Source: Ulva prolifera
Lineage: Eukaryota > Chlorophyta > Ulvophyceae > Ulvales > Ulvaceae
Direction of reading: 5' to 3'
NCBI GenBank assembly: GCA_023078555.1
Contig: CM041201.1
Location: forward strand, 930,713 to 994,712
Length of the DNA: 64,000 nucleotides
A program made the translations under genes and the position numbers. The notes beneath the pieces were generated by a model, which worked only from the letters and a program-made list of their open reading frames with translations, was not told where the DNA came from and made no database searches. Positions 45,258 through 58,510 of this stretch are shown here, in pieces (the stretch's first letter is position 1; each line of letters begins with the position of its first letter).

Positions 45258-48200
45258 ATGATGCCAGGTCATACGGACACGCAGGCCGACATTCGCAAGG
45301 AGCTTAGACGTGCTATATTTGACTGCCGTGAGCGAGGTCTTTATGAAGCTACCGCATGGGCTGCGCAACAGCTGGCTGGTCTGCCAGAGGAGACTGCCCC
45401 GTTAGAGCCGGGAGAAGTCTGCCCAGGAGGAGAGGATGAATCTGATTGCTACCTTCTCGCCAAATCATTTTTTGACCTCAAGGTGTGTCAGACGATGATA
45501 CTATCAATCCTGAAGCAGCCAAGGACAGCAATCCTGAGTGTTCTCAGGGCTTGCTCTGGCCAGCAAATGGTGTACCAGCTGAGGCATGGGCATTGTCCAG
45601 GAGTACCAGCGATGTGAGCATGCTCTGCGATCAATAACTTCCGGATCTAAAGCCTGCTTTCTGCGATGCTACTCATTGTACCTAGCAGGTGAACGAAGGC
45701 GACAGTGCGTTCCAGTCTGGAGATGTGCGTGCCTGTACTCACAGATCAGGCAGATCTAGGCTGTTCAGCACCGCTCGTTGACCTCTGTTCACTGCTGTAG
45801 CGAGGAGAAAATTGAAGTCGCTGGTGCATTAGGGAAGATCGACGTCCAAAATCGGACACTTGACACGCTGGAACGAGACCTGGAGGACCTCTACCAACGA
45901 AGTCAACTAGATGCGTTCTGCCTGTATGTTTATGGCCTAGTACTGGCCGATAGGTGAGGTCCAGGCCGCTATTGCACCATGCCCTGGTGGTCAGCAACAG
46001 CCAGAAAGTCCACAACCATTTTGTAGCCTCCACAGCAGGCAGACGTTCTACTGCCACAACTCCAACATCAGCCAACTCCTGCCACCCTTGAATTTGTTGT
46101 TTGGTGCAGAAGTAAGACAGAGGCGGCGCGAGAGGTGCTCTCTGAGTCAGTGACCCAGTACCCATGCAACTGGTCGGCCTGGAAGGCCTTGCAACAGGTG
46201 TGCCAGGAGTGGGAAGACGTCATCCACTTGAAGCTCCCCGACCACTTCATGCGGGACTTCTTCCTCGCGGTCATGTGCCTCGACCTGCACTGGTGCAGCG
46301 AGGCTCTGAGCCGCATGGACAAACTGTCCGAGATGTTCCCAAGGTCCCGCTTCTTGATCCTCAAGGCAGCCTGTGCGCACTACAGCTCCCGCAAGATGGA
46401 CGAAGCACAGGCACGCTCCGCTGGGCTTTCGTTGTGTGTTTGATGGAGTGTCTGGGCACGTGCAGGGCACACCTGTCGTCTCCTGTGAGCGACCGCAGGA
46501 AGGGGCTGCACAGCAGAGATGAGCGTCCTCGATTTGTGGGGGCTGTCACCTCCCAGCCTGAGCCAGATAATAGCGATCATGCTGATGCATCAGGACTTGC
46601 CATGCAGCACGGCTGCCTCATGCCTTTTGCCAATACCTTGACGACCGCTTTCGAATGCCTGCACATGGCCGCAGTTTGCGTGCGATGCCTACTTGTGTCT
46701 GTGCAGAGCTTTGCATTGACAGTATTCAGCGCCCGCATGTGAGCCCCGCCGGGCTGCCAGGTCCCACCGCTTTTTGGAGTTGCACCTCAGCCCAACGATG
46801 CGCCCGGTGACCTGTGTGTCCCGTGCACTTCTGCTCTGCCCTTGGCAGCCTGCGGGGCTGGTATCTCGATCGCAGGCTCTTCTACTGCACGAATGCAGCC
46901 ACACCTAGAGCCTGCATAGGACCTGTGGCTGTGGCTATGCGATCATGCGTACGCATGCCTATCGAGCGGTCGCTGGCATGCATGGCTAAGCTCGAGGCTG
47001 GCCTTGAGGCCTGAACATGAGACCTGAGGTTCATGCCTGACCTTGTGAGGTCAAGGCCTTGAGGCCTGAGCGCAACGGCTGACCCTGCTTTACAGCTGAC
47101 TATAATTACAGCAGGGGAAAGTTTTTGTACTTCCGAAAACACGTCAGCAATATGGCTGAGTCCTGTCGAGTGTGTACAATAGTTATGACAACATAGACAT
47201 AGTTATATGGTTGACCCTGTGCAGGAGCTGTTTGAGGACCTGATCTCCCACGACCACTACGACCTCGAGGGCATGGACACGTACTCCAACATCCTCTACA
47301 TGAAGGAGAACTTCGCGAAGCTCAGCCACCTCGCACACAAGGCCGTCATGGTCGACAAGTACCGGCCAGAGACGTGCTGCGTCATCGGGAACTACTACTC
47401 CCTCAAAACGCTGCATGACAAGGTGCGGCCTCGCACCTCAACTGCCTGTAACTCGCCCCTCAACTGCCTGTAACTCTGTGCTAGATCGTGCTGCAGTTCC
47501 GGCGCTGCGTACGGGCGTGCGCAGGGGTTCAGGCCACCCGGCGAGAGTGTTTGTACCTCCTCACGACTCCACGCCCTTGCACGTTTGTTTGCGTATGTGG
47601 TTAAGGACCGAGGCCGGCCATCGCGCCAATTCTCGGAAGCCACTCATTTGAGTATTCATACATACATATACATCGTTTGTACGACCCTGATGCGTATAGT
47701 TTTGTGCCGTTATCGCATGAGACGCATGGTCGCTTGGGACGGCCTGCCATGAATCACTTGAATCGGCTGGCGGAGGTTGCGTCTCGGTGTGGTAAGGTGA
47801 AGCGTGCTTTGTTTGTGACGAATGCTCTGCGCCGGTTGAGTGCGGCGTTGTGCAAGGGGAATGCTCTTGTGCTCCGTGCGGGGCTTCAATCTTTGGCTGG
47901 CATCACCGGCCGAGCTGTGGTACGTGCTCGTACCCGGCCTAGTGCCATGACTGTGTGAGTGGATTTTCGTGTGTATTCCTGGCAACGGCTCGCTGCCCGG
48001 CCTCTGTCCTTTTTAACTACATGTACATGCATGGTCACACAGCCTTGCCCGCTGCACATGCACATGCCGGGCCACTCCCACCGGCGAGAGCCAGGTTTCG
48101 CGTATCACTGGGGAAAACATATCAGAACAACAGATACATTTCTACCAAGAAACTCACCAAAACATATGCCGCAGGCGGTGCTGTACTTCCAGCGCGCGCT

Positions 48201-49429
48201 CAACCTCGACCCGAACTGCCTCGAGGCCTGGACGCTCATCGGCCACGAGTACCTCGAGATGAAGAACCCGAACGCCGCGATCGAGGCGTACCGGCGCGCC
48301 GTCGACGTCAACGCGAAGGACTTCCGCGCCTGGTACGGCCTCGGCCAGACGTACGAGATGCTCGTCATGCCGTACTATGCGCTCTTCTACTACCGCAAGG
48401 CCGCGCAGCTGCGCCCCAACGACGCACGCATGTGGGTGCGCGCCCCTCCTCCCTCCTGTCCACCCCCTCTCATTTTCGAGGGAGTGGTGCATGGCCTTGT
48501 CCCGTGCTGATGCATGACAGGTTGAGCATGAGGTTCCGGGGCACCCCGTTGGGGTCCATGGCTGAGATCATATCAACGGCGACGTAGCCCTCGCACCCGG
48601 GGGCCGTGCATGCATGAGCGGTGGTGTTCGGTGGCTACAGGTGGCAATGGGGCAGTGCTACTCGCACGACCACCTCAAGCTGTACGACGCCGCGGCCAAG
48701 TGCTACCGCCGCGCCGTCACCAGCGGCGACCACGAGAACATCGTGCTGCACAAGCTCGCCGAGCTCTACAAGATCATGAACCAGAACGAGGCGGCCTTCA
48801 GCTGCTACAAGCAGAACCTCGAGCACATCGACCAGTCGAACAGCACCGGCCAGGCGCGCCCCTCTGCTGCTGCGTCATTGTCTTGTTGCTGCGCGGAGAT
48901 CTGCGTGACATGAAGAGTGCTCAGCTGCCACTCAGCTGCCCCTACATTGTATATGTATCTCGATCGCATCAGTAGACAGGGATCCCTCCGGAGCGAGCGC
49001 TCTCAGCTCAGCGCTCCACTGCTCAGCTTGTCTCAAGCTATGCAACTGAACACCGCGAACGGGCACGGACCCTGAGTAGTTCCCATGCACACTCTTGGTG
49101 CACGTGGTGTGTGGCTGGCTTCCAATCTATCACAGATGCTGCGCTGAATTGGAGGCCTACGACACCAGATAAAGCAGTCAATCCCATGGACTCCGCTCCT
49201 GGACTGGAATGACGTGCTTTGAGGGTGTGGTGGGCGCGTGCAGGACGCTGTGGATGCGTTGACCTTCATGGCGGACTTCTGCTTGCAAAAGCGGCGCTTC
49301 CAGGACGCTGAGACGTATGCGATGCGGCTGCAAGACTTCGGGGGCCCCGCGAAGGACCGGGGCCGCAAGGTCATCGACGAGATCCAGAAGCTCAAGGTTG
49401 CGCAGCAGTCCGACTCTCTGCACCTGTGA
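45258..49429 (+). CDS. CDC23: Anaphase-promoting complex subunit 8 (CDC23)
   Basis: Eight exons: 45258-45482, 45601-45704, 45801-45953, 46110-46410, 47225-47422, 48175-48435, 48641-48853 and 49244-49429. Phases agree, giving 546 aa, close to the usual length. CDC23 is a TPR scaffold of the APC/C ubiquitin ligase that binds co-activators. The N-terminal block ([32 protein letters not shown]), [28 protein letters not shown], the block [45 protein letters not shown], and [48 protein letters not shown] are diagnostic. Exons 4 and 7 are followed by GC rather than GT: CAG then GCACGC, and CAG then GCGCGC. Only these borders keep frame and family continuity. The start is the first of two adjacent ATGs; TGTAA at 49485. 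Confidence 0.94.
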
Positions 49430-50084
49430 GCCCGCGCCGAGGCGGCTGCAGATTCCGTTGTTACATTCTTTTGTCCCTGCACCATGTAACTGCATTGCTC
49501 ATTGGTACATGATGTAGGCGGGCGGCTCATATCAGCGTGATGTGTCGTGGATGGACGGATGGGGCGCCTGCGCTGGCAGAAACATGCCTGTGCATAAGCA
49601 GAACACAGGAGGTGATCCAGGATTGGTTCAGATCATGCGAATCATGACGCATGTTTTTCGTGCACTTGTGAGCGGCTGTGTTGGAGGACACCTGGGAGGT
49701 ATGACCACGTGTTCACGTGTGAAATCAGTCATGCGTGAAATCCAAAGAAGGCCACCCGCTGAGAGGTTTGTTCCATAAATTTACGAACGAAACGCTCCAT
49801 TGCTTGAACAATGGACTCCTATAAGACGATCGTTACAGCCCTATGCTATGGGGTTGAAACAGTCAACAGGGCATGCACCGGCGTCACTAGATGTACATGA
49901 CGATATGACCGCCAGCCGGCCCGGTGCGGGAGAACACCACTCTAAAGTCTACACTCTCCTCACCGCGCCACACCGCTGCTGCGCCTCAGCGACGCGGGTC
50001 AGGGCTGCCCTCCCCGCGCACCCAAGAACGATGCGACAGCTGTACCATATGGCCGGGTCTGATGACCCGGCCGCTAATAGCAGG
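49430..50084. other. Region between convergent CDC23 and VPS50 genes
   Basis: About 650 bp containing the CDC23 TGTAA (49485-49489) and a minus-strand TGTAA near 49826 that may serve VPS50. No gene seen. Confidence 0.55.
49485..49489 (+). terminator. Polyadenylation signal TGTAA of CDC23
   Basis: TGTAA 55 bases after the CDC23 stop codon. Confidence 0.5.
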
Positions 50085-53000
50085 CTACGCGAGCACCTCG
50101 GCCTTGAGCTCGCGGATCCACGGGCAGCTGTCGGGCACGTTTTTGAGTTTCTGGAGCGCGGTGAACAGCGCCAGGCACTGCGCCTTGCCCTCGTCCGTGC
50201 CCCCATGGCATGTGGCCGCCCACGACATCCACTGCGATATCATCGCCTGTTGTGCCGCGTCCGTCGGCTGCGCAGCGACGAGCTCATTGTGGCAGCCCTG
50301 CACCCACCACCGCAGCCGCTGAGTCACCGGCGGCGACGACCCTGCGGTGCCGCGCCGCCGCGAACACCTCAGACAGGGTCCGCGCCCAGCACTAAGGCCG
50401 CCGAGGCGTGGAATAGCCGCACACAAGTGCTCACATCCATCAGCAGCGGCGCGGTCCTGCGGGTAAAGTGCTAGGACAAGCCGGACAAATCGTGCACCCC
50501 ATTGTGCGCGCACAAGGACTCGATCCAGCACACGTGTCTACCTGTGCTACCGAGGCGCCGGCGTCCGCGACATCGCAGTGACATGCTCAATGAATCGGTC
50601 AGTTGTGGTCATGACAAAGGCAACATCGGTGTGACATGCATGTAGACAGACATCGCCCCCTTGGTCCAATACGTACAGGAGGCATTCCACTCACGCACGC
50701 ACAGGATATCAACATGAACTCATAATTGCCACGCCGTTCGTGCTGGAGGCTCAAGCCGGGATGGCATTGTCGCAGGGTTTTCGGCAGCCACGGCTCGGAG
50801 CCACACCTCCGCCCACTGCGGCACCGACATCAGCGACAGCACGTCCAGGGTGCCGGTGCCCTCCGGCTGAGCCTGCGCCAGCAGCCGCACGAGGTGGCCG
50901 ACCTCAGCGGTGAGCTGCATGCAGCCGTCCGTGCTGAGGCCCTTCTTCGCCACCCGCTTCTGCGGCGTCTTGGTCGCGTTGACCATGCTCGCCACGAGGC
51001 CCTTCATCTTGCCGCCGGGGCTGACGCAGTCCGCGAGGCCCACGAGCACGACCTTGTCAATGTGCAGCACCGCCACCAGCCAGATCTGCACGCTATCGGC
51101 CCTCATGTTGTACACAGACACCCGGCCGTCCAACCACGGGCCCTCCTCTTCTACATGGGCGTACCAGCGCCCCTCTTATGTGTCAGGTGGCCTTGCTGCG
51201 AGGTACGGCGCTGGATCTCGTTGAGAGCCGGGAGACACGGCAGTGGACGTCAGCCAGCATGATGCAGGCATGCTCATCGCCGATCATCGCGGCAGTAGAA
51301 TACATTACGATCATGTTATAACACGATTCACATGAATTAGAGGGCAACAATTCCAGGCAATACTCGGCGTCAAGATGTCAACACGCGCGCGCGAGGCTGG
51401 CGGGAGGGCAGACCTCCTGGAGCGAGTCCGGCGAAAGCCGCCGCGACTCCGTGCAGCAGACGAGCGCATGCACAAACGCATGCAGCTCCGCCTGCAGCGC
51501 CTGTAGCCACTCGACGCGGCTCGCGTCCTGCAGCCCCGCCGCCGCGTACGTCTTGCTGCGCAGCTGCTCCCGCACACGCCCCTCTAGCCGCTGCAGGTTG
51601 TGTACGACGGAGCCCTCAATGCAGCGGCGGCGCACGGCCTCGACCTCATGCACGCAGCCGTGCACGCGCTCGGAGCCCTTGCCGTCACGGCGCGGGAACG
51701 TCGCGCCGCTGCCCGACGCGTACAGCTCCGCCAGCACGCGCAGCATGTCGGCGTCGCCGTGCGGCGCATACGTCTCCCTCTGCACCGCGGCACTCGGTTA
51801 GGTTTGCTGCTGAGGCGATTGGTTGGGGCTGCGACCCCGGGATATGAGGTACAACATGTGCCACAATCTACCCACCCTGGCTGCGCTCAGCTCAGGCAAA
51901 CGGGGCGCTGGCACAGTAACACCAAGACCAAGAAGCGCACCAACACCGGCTCCAGCTCGAGAAGATCCTGCGACAGAGTCGCGAGCGCGTCGCACGCAAT
52001 CGTCCCCCGCACCAGCCGGTCCAGCGTCCCACCACCAAGCCCGACGCTTTCCTGCGCCTCCCCCCCCGCGCCCGCCCCTGCCGCCGCCGCGCCGTCGGCC
52101 CCCTTCCCGTCCCCTCTCAGCTTATCCGCCGCCGCGGACGCCGCCTGCAGCTGCTGCCCGTACCGGCGCGTCCGGCTCGCACGGTCGCTGCGCAGCATCA
52201 GGCCCCAAACCACCCTGAAGAAGCGGTCGTCCTTGCCGTTCACGCCGCGCACAACCCCGGCCGCCGTGACGCCCGCGAACGTGACGACCGTCCACAGCAT
52301 GAACTCCTCGAACAGGCTCTGCACGGCGCGGGTGATGTGCACCGGCACGTCGGAGGTGCTCTTAAAGATGGGCAGCAGAGCGCCGTACGCTGCCCACGTG
52401 CGCACGATGTGCCGCGTCGACTGCAGGAACACGCGCTGCCCACATTCCCCGCCGTCGGCCGAATTCTCGCCGCCGTCGCGTGTGGACGCATGGCGCATGG
52501 TCGTGTCGGGAGATCGCGGGGTGCCCTGCATCCAGCACTGCGTTGCTTGGAACGTTCTTGTGCACAAACGGCGTGTTTCCAACTGCAACTGCGGGCAAAC
52601 ACGCCCCCGAGGCGGCAGACAGGCGCTGTGGCGTATCGTCCTATGACGGCTTGTCCGGGACGATCATGCCGCGAGGGTCCGAGGCAACAACACACCTGCG
52701 AAACAGCAGTCGACGGCGCGCTTGCGGTTTCCGTCGGGGCCCCAGTGGCGCGGCTCGACGCCAACGCCTCAGAGAACAGCTTGAGCGACTCAGCGCTCGG
52801 GGGCACGGAGCCGCCAGAGCCGCCGCGGCTGTGCCGGCCGCCCCCCGGCCGCTTCTGGAAGACGTGGCGGCCCGCCCAGTACACGAACGGCAGGCCCGCG
52901 CTGTCCGCGTCGGCCGCGGCGCTGGTGTCCGCCGCCGCCGACGCGATCCGCGGCGGCGCGCGCACAGCGATTAGCTCGCACTGCTCCATCTGCACACATG

Positions 53001-56000
53001 CATGCATGCATTACATCGCTGGCGCTGCATCAGCACTGCACCACACCACATCGGTGTGGCGGAGATCACGGTGACACAAAAAATGTCCCAACTCGCGAGA
53101 GCACAGGGCCGCCCTTGTTCAGTGGACCATGCCTCCAGGACACCAGCTGCCTCGATGCACAGTCCCCTGCCAGAACATAGATGGCAGCACCCTCGAGCAG
53201 GTCACCCACATCTACATCGACGGCCACCTCCGACAAAACTACGCGCCCAAACCAGGTGTACGCACAACGGAAATTCGAGAGAAGCTGAGACTTCTGTGCA
53301 CACGCGATGAGGGCAGATTCATCCGTGTGGGTTACCCCTATCTACACCCAACCGCCCAACAACACAACCACCGGAGGCGTCGCCGTCCCGTGGGCGCACA
53401 GGCAGGAGCACTAGTGCTGCACCCTCGGTTCGTTCCGCATGCACCCCATGCATATATGCCTTGGGGCGCACCGGCAGGAGGTCGGCCATGAGGACGTCGC
53501 GCTGCTCCCGCACGTACGCTGGGAACAGCCGCTGCCCGCACGTCGTCTTGACGACGTCGACGAGGTAGTCGTGCGGCAGCCGTTCGCCGCCGCCGTCGAC
53601 GTCGTCCGGGCGCTCGCCGCAGAACGCGGTCACCATCGCGCTGAAGTCGAGGCCGTGCCGCAGCAGCGGCCGGAAGCTCTCGCTGCGCACAGCGGGGCAC
53701 GCCTCGAAGAGCTTCACGACGTTGCGCGCCGCCTGCCGCCCGAACTCCATCCGGCAACGCGCGAGGCTCCCCGCGACCTGGAATAGACGCACACCGGCTT
53801 CAGGAGAACCTTGAGATAAGTCGTGCCGGTAGGGATGGAAGCGAGGAGATGAATGGGCAATGCGATGTGCTGTCATACGGCGGTCACACGGTGTTGCGAG
53901 TGTGTACATCTATACACACAGGCTGCCTGGATGGCAGGGGGGGGGGGGGCACACATGTCGCACATGCATGTGCAAACAGACCGGGGCACCGCACCCCGTG
54001 CAAGATGCGCTCGCGTTGCTTCAGGAAGTCCTCGACGCTCTGCGGCCGCCCGACCAGGCTGCCGATGCCGCCGTGTGCATGTGCTGCGAGCCCCGACCCG
54101 GACCGAGCCGACCCGGCCCGCCGGCGGCCGCTCGACGACCCCGCGTCTCCCGACGACGCCCCCGTGACCGCGAGCCCCGCGCCGCTGCCGTGGTGACTCA
54201 GCGATTGCGCCAGCCGCGGCGCCCATGCGTGCTGCGTGGCGCCGGCCAGAACGCCCCCCGACCGCTCGGATACGCGCGGGCTGCTGGCCGCGTCTGCGTC
54301 GGAATGCACGAGCGACACTGCACGGCCGCCGCCCGCATGCCTCGGGGATCCGAACAAACCCTGCGGCTCCATCGAGCGCATGGATGGCGCTGCGGACCCG
54401 TTTGCAGCAGCCTGGTCGCCGCCACCTGCAAGTGTATCGTCACCCACTGCAGCTGGCGCAACAGCGGCACCATGCTTGCCATTTGGCAAGAACGTCTCTG
54501 CCTCCACTGCCACGTCCTCCGGCAGCGACATCAGCGGGGGGGGACCGTCCGGAACATCGGCCGCTTTCCCTCCCGTTTCGTCTGCAGGCCGCTCAACAGC
54601 CTCACGGCCGGGGACACCTTTGCAGCAGCCTGCCGCAGACCCGTTGACGGCGCCGTTAATCGCGCTCTCGACCAAGCCACGCACGACCGCCGCAGCCGCA
54701 TCACCCCCGACCCTGCTGCACTCTGCGCCCGCAGCCTCAGCGCCACCCGGGCCCACGGCCCCATCGCATGCATCTGCTACCGCCTCCACAGACGCGTCTG
54801 CCGGCACCGCGGCCCCTGCGCGCGACTCACCCGGCTGTACCACCACAGCGATGCAGCAGCGGGCATTATCTCGCACCGCAATCTCAAGCCTCACTACCTC
54901 CGCAGACCGCTGTACAGTGCCGGACGGCAGCCCCTCACCATGTCCACCCGCGATGGGCGACTCATCACCCGCTTCTGCAGCGGGTCGCGGGTCCGCACCA
55001 CAGCCGCCCTCCGCCGGCACGCCTCCACTCTGCAGCGTGCGCTCTGCAGCGACGGCATCTGCGCCGACACCAGGTTTTCTTGCACCAGCCGCCGCATTTG
55101 CGGGCCGGGCTGTTGCATCACCCGCCGGCACCTCAGCCACAACGCAGCCGTTCGTGGCTGCGCTATGCGGCAGCTGTGCCACGGCAGGCTCACGCAGCGT
55201 CTCCGCCACATCATCGCCCGCAGCACCCGTCGCCACGCTGAGTTCCGCGCAGTCCTGGGCTGCGGGCTGCGCTGCAGCGCGCGCGTGATGCTCCTCCCAG
55301 AACGGCCCCTGGGGGCTGTCCCCGCCGGCCCCAGCCCCTGCCGCACTCGCCCCCGGGCCGTGCATGTGGCCACGCTCCAGCCCCGCGTCATCTACGGACA
55401 CCGTGATCCGCGGCAGCCCGTGCGACCAGTCCACCGCCGCGTCGGCGCCGTCCGCGAGCGCCGTGAGCATCCGCCGCACGGCCGCAAGTTCGTCCTGCAC
55501 ATGGAGCTGCATCGCGTGGAAGCTCTGCAGCCACTCGAACTGCGTCTGCATGAGCCACTCCGCGCGGGCGCGGAACTTGAGCGCCGGGACCGCCTTGAAG
55601 AGGGCCGCGAGCGAGAGGTCATGGCTGTGCGAGGGGCCTGCCCCGCCCTGAGAGGTGGGCCGCTGCTGCTGCTGCACCTGCTGGGTGTCCTTCAGAGATT
55701 CGCGATAGAGCGCGGTCTGGAGCGAGCAGGGGGGGTGGGTGCTGGAGGAGAACTGATCGCTTGCGGATACCAGGGCGAGGAAGGCGTCCCGTATGAGCTC
55801 TGGCATCTCGGCGCCAGTCTGGACGTTCAGGACATGGAGGGCGACGAGGCTGTCGAGGTCGATGGGGTCAAAGGCAGCGCAGACCCGCTGGACGGCTGCT
55901 GCGACGAGGTCGTCCAGGAGGGCCTGGAGGGCTGTGCAGCGCTGCAGGAGGGGCTGGTGGGTTGTGAGTGGCTTCAGGTGCGGCTCGTTCAGCTGCTGGT

Positions 56001-56825
56001 ACTGGGCTGCAAGCAGCAGCATCGCCTGGCACGTCATGACTGCGCTTCCCGGTTCGTTGGATTCCGCGGCAGCCTGAGCAGCATAGACTGCTGACCTGCA
56101 GCAATGGTGAGGATTTCAGAGATAAGGATGGGGATGGTGCTCAACGGGATAGCTGACAGATGTGACTTTTATGAGAGCATAGCGTACTCAGCCTCAGCGG
56201 CCTTCTGTTGGATGAAGAGTACGTCTGAGAGGGCTGCCATGATGTCTGCGAGGTTCTGGTTGCGTTTGTGTAAGGCTGCAACTCGCAAGCTCGTGCCAGC
56301 GTCATGCTCAGCAGAGTGCATGTGCTCACGGCCACGAGAGCAGCTGGTGATGGCTGTTTGAAGGAGGCCACCTACGCTGCGGCATGTCTGGATTCCAGCT
56401 GTGAGATTGTCTGTGTTGGCGCTGACATGATGCACGAGTTGCTGTACTTGGACCTGCATCAGCCGAGCTGCGATATTATGTGCGCATTCAACATGGCCAC
56501 CACGAAGATAAGCCTTAAAAGGTCAACATGTGGCTGCGTTTTGAAAACTGGGATTGGGAAGCCGTACATCAAGCTGCCTTTGTCGCAGATCTTTCAGCTC
56601 GTCGATCGCGGCTAGCGTACACTGAGCAGGGAGATTCTTCAGCTCAAATGTCACCACATCAAAGTCAGGATCCTTGAACTGCTCGGGCGTGGTTGTGAGC
56701 GCGATCAGATCAAATTCCTCTGGCTCCTCACTGTAGCGATCATCAGGCACGGCAACAACAGCCCCATCATCCCGCAAGGATGCAGCTTGCTGCTGATTGA
56801 ATGATGCCTTGAGTCTCTTCCACAT
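50085..56825 (-). CDS. VPS50: VPS50 / syndetin, EARP tethering complex subunit
   Basis: Nine minus-strand exons: 56825-56568, 56453-56188, 56095-53995, 53777-53472, 52989-52696, 52420-51941, 51779-51414, 51085-50807 and 50318-50085. Phases agree, giving about 1527 aa, against roughly 960 in animals. The order of conserved blocks follows syndetin: DPDFDVVTFELKNLPAQ near the N-terminus; a helical stretch ending VAALHKRNQNLADIMAALSDV; the Vps54-N-like region; then ARNVVKLFEACPAVRSESF; STRHIVRTWAAYGALLPIFKSTSDVPVHITRAVQSLFEEF; LDRLVRGTIACDALATLSQDLLELEPVL; VEWLQALQAELHAFV; and the C-terminal VVLVGLADCVS helices. With VPS51-53 it forms EARP, which tethers vesicles at recycling endosomes. Exon 3 (2.1 kb) contains several hundred residues rich in A, G, P and S with no counterpart. 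VPS54 and COG subunits were considered and fit less well. The last junction is the weakest. Confidence 0.8.
53937..53949 (-). repeat. 13-base C run (sense strand) in a VPS50 intron
   Basis: G run on the plus strand, hence C on the VPS50 sense strand, about 46 bases after the donor at 53994. Confidence 0.9.
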
Positions 56826-58510
56826 TGCAGATTGCTATTTGGCTGCAGTCTATGGTTGACAGATGCTATGCCCCCTCCTGTGCGCCTCTCTGCGCGCGAC
56901 ATGGGCAGGGAACAATATATGAAGATCGAAAGTCTCCATGTTTATTGACCGTCGCTGTGCGTGTCCGCACTTTGGGTCAGCGGGACCTTACTTCCACAGC
57001 GTGCGCATTGGCAACGCTGCCATACTCATGCGAGAAGTCCAGCAGAAGGGAGAAAAGCAGGCATAACTGCAGTAGCGCCAGTCAATTGATTCATGTCCAG
57101 CATCGCAATGGCTTCAGGACTGTGCAGTGGAGGGCCGCGTCTCGCGCTATTGCGCTCTACCTCCTAGGGATATGTCCAGCGGGACGCTCGCATCTGCGCT
57201 GGCGAGCGCACGCGTCTCGGCATGCCGAGGTCTGTCACGCAGATGGCTGGTCGCACAAAAATTACAAATTTGATACTATGCGAGCTGTGCTAATGCAAGG
57301 TGCATTGTTGTGATGCCCCGTTGGTCCCCGTTCATGGATGAGAGGGGGTACATCCGGCCGTGCCAGGCCAGTCATGCCTGGCAAGGTCCATGCGCAGCAC
57401 TACGAACGCATAGCCATAACTTACATCCGGGAGCCACAGAAACTGTTATCAGCGGGGATGTGATCGTTTCAGGCGGCGTTTTGGACGTTCCTCTCGCAAC
57501 ATCGACGTCCGGTGAGTGCCGCATGGTAAGATCCCAGGCTCCACTACATCAACGCAGTATTATCGAGAGATCTACGCTGCTATCATCGATTGAAGCTCTA
57601 GGCCTCCTGCCAGCTACGCCTGCAATTGTATGCGTCCAGCTGCTCAAAGCTTGGGGGCAACAGTACATCACTCACACCCTAGGCCAGCACTGACTACATG
57701 CGAACACAGGTCACCTCAACTATTGAAGCTTTGAGCCATACGCCGATACGTTGGTGATGTGGGCACGGTAGACCGATCATCAAGTCTCAGCGGCAGACCG
57801 GTCACAGCCAGACAACTGCCAACACAGCTTTGCATGCAGTAGCGGCAACGTGTTTAACGCCACTACAAAGGGTTGAAGGTGTACAGCCGCCTCTGGCTGT
57901 CCATGAATTAGCTGCTCAAAGCAGCATCATCTGTATCACGCGTTGAAGGTCTACAGCCGCGTCTACATGTGACCAGGTACTATAAGCCCCAGCCATCGCA
58001 TACACAGTCACGGTGCCTTCTCTCTCCATGCACATATTTCTCCTATGCTAACAATGGCGCATAGCTACTGGATATGGGTGCCTTGCAAGGAGCAAGCCTG
58101 CCGAAGTGGTCATGTGCCAGGCGTGCCCCATCACTGAATTGCATATACTAGTACTTCTGGCTGACCATATGCATAGGCAGACTGTGGTTGTTTGCAGTTG
58201 AGTCTGCAATGCAGTAAGCATTAATAATATGCAGGGCAGTGGTGGGTCAAAGCAGACCGGAGACTGCATATGCGAGGCGTTGCGTCAGCTTGCCTATACT
58301 ATTAGCTAGTAGCGGTAGCCTAGGCCTGGAGGAGATCCTGGAGGGCATTGAAGTCTCCTGGAGGGCATTGAAGTCTCCGAAACCCGGCACCCAACGGGGC
58401 TAATAGCCAAGACAATGCCACTCTCCAGATGGCTGGTCACGGAGAAAGCGACAACACAAGCCAGAAGCCGGAAGCTCTGCGCGCACGCGCAGATGCGGCA
58501 GCACCCGCTT

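Noticed and set aside
51600..52646. 348-codon plus-strand ORF
   Set aside because: Antisense to VPS50 exons 51779-51414 and 52420-51941; composition-driven and without family resemblance.
53860..56094. 744-codon open frame on the plus strand
   Set aside because: It is the antisense of VPS50 exon 3, which has the conserved protein, phased splice borders and neighbours. High GC removes stop codons on both strands. The antisense product has no recognisable domain.
50085..56825. VPS54 or a COG subunit
   Set aside because: The ordered conserved blocks, especially DPDFDVVTFELKNLP and TRHIVRTWAAYGALLPIFKS, match syndetin better. Some doubt remains because of the long insertion.
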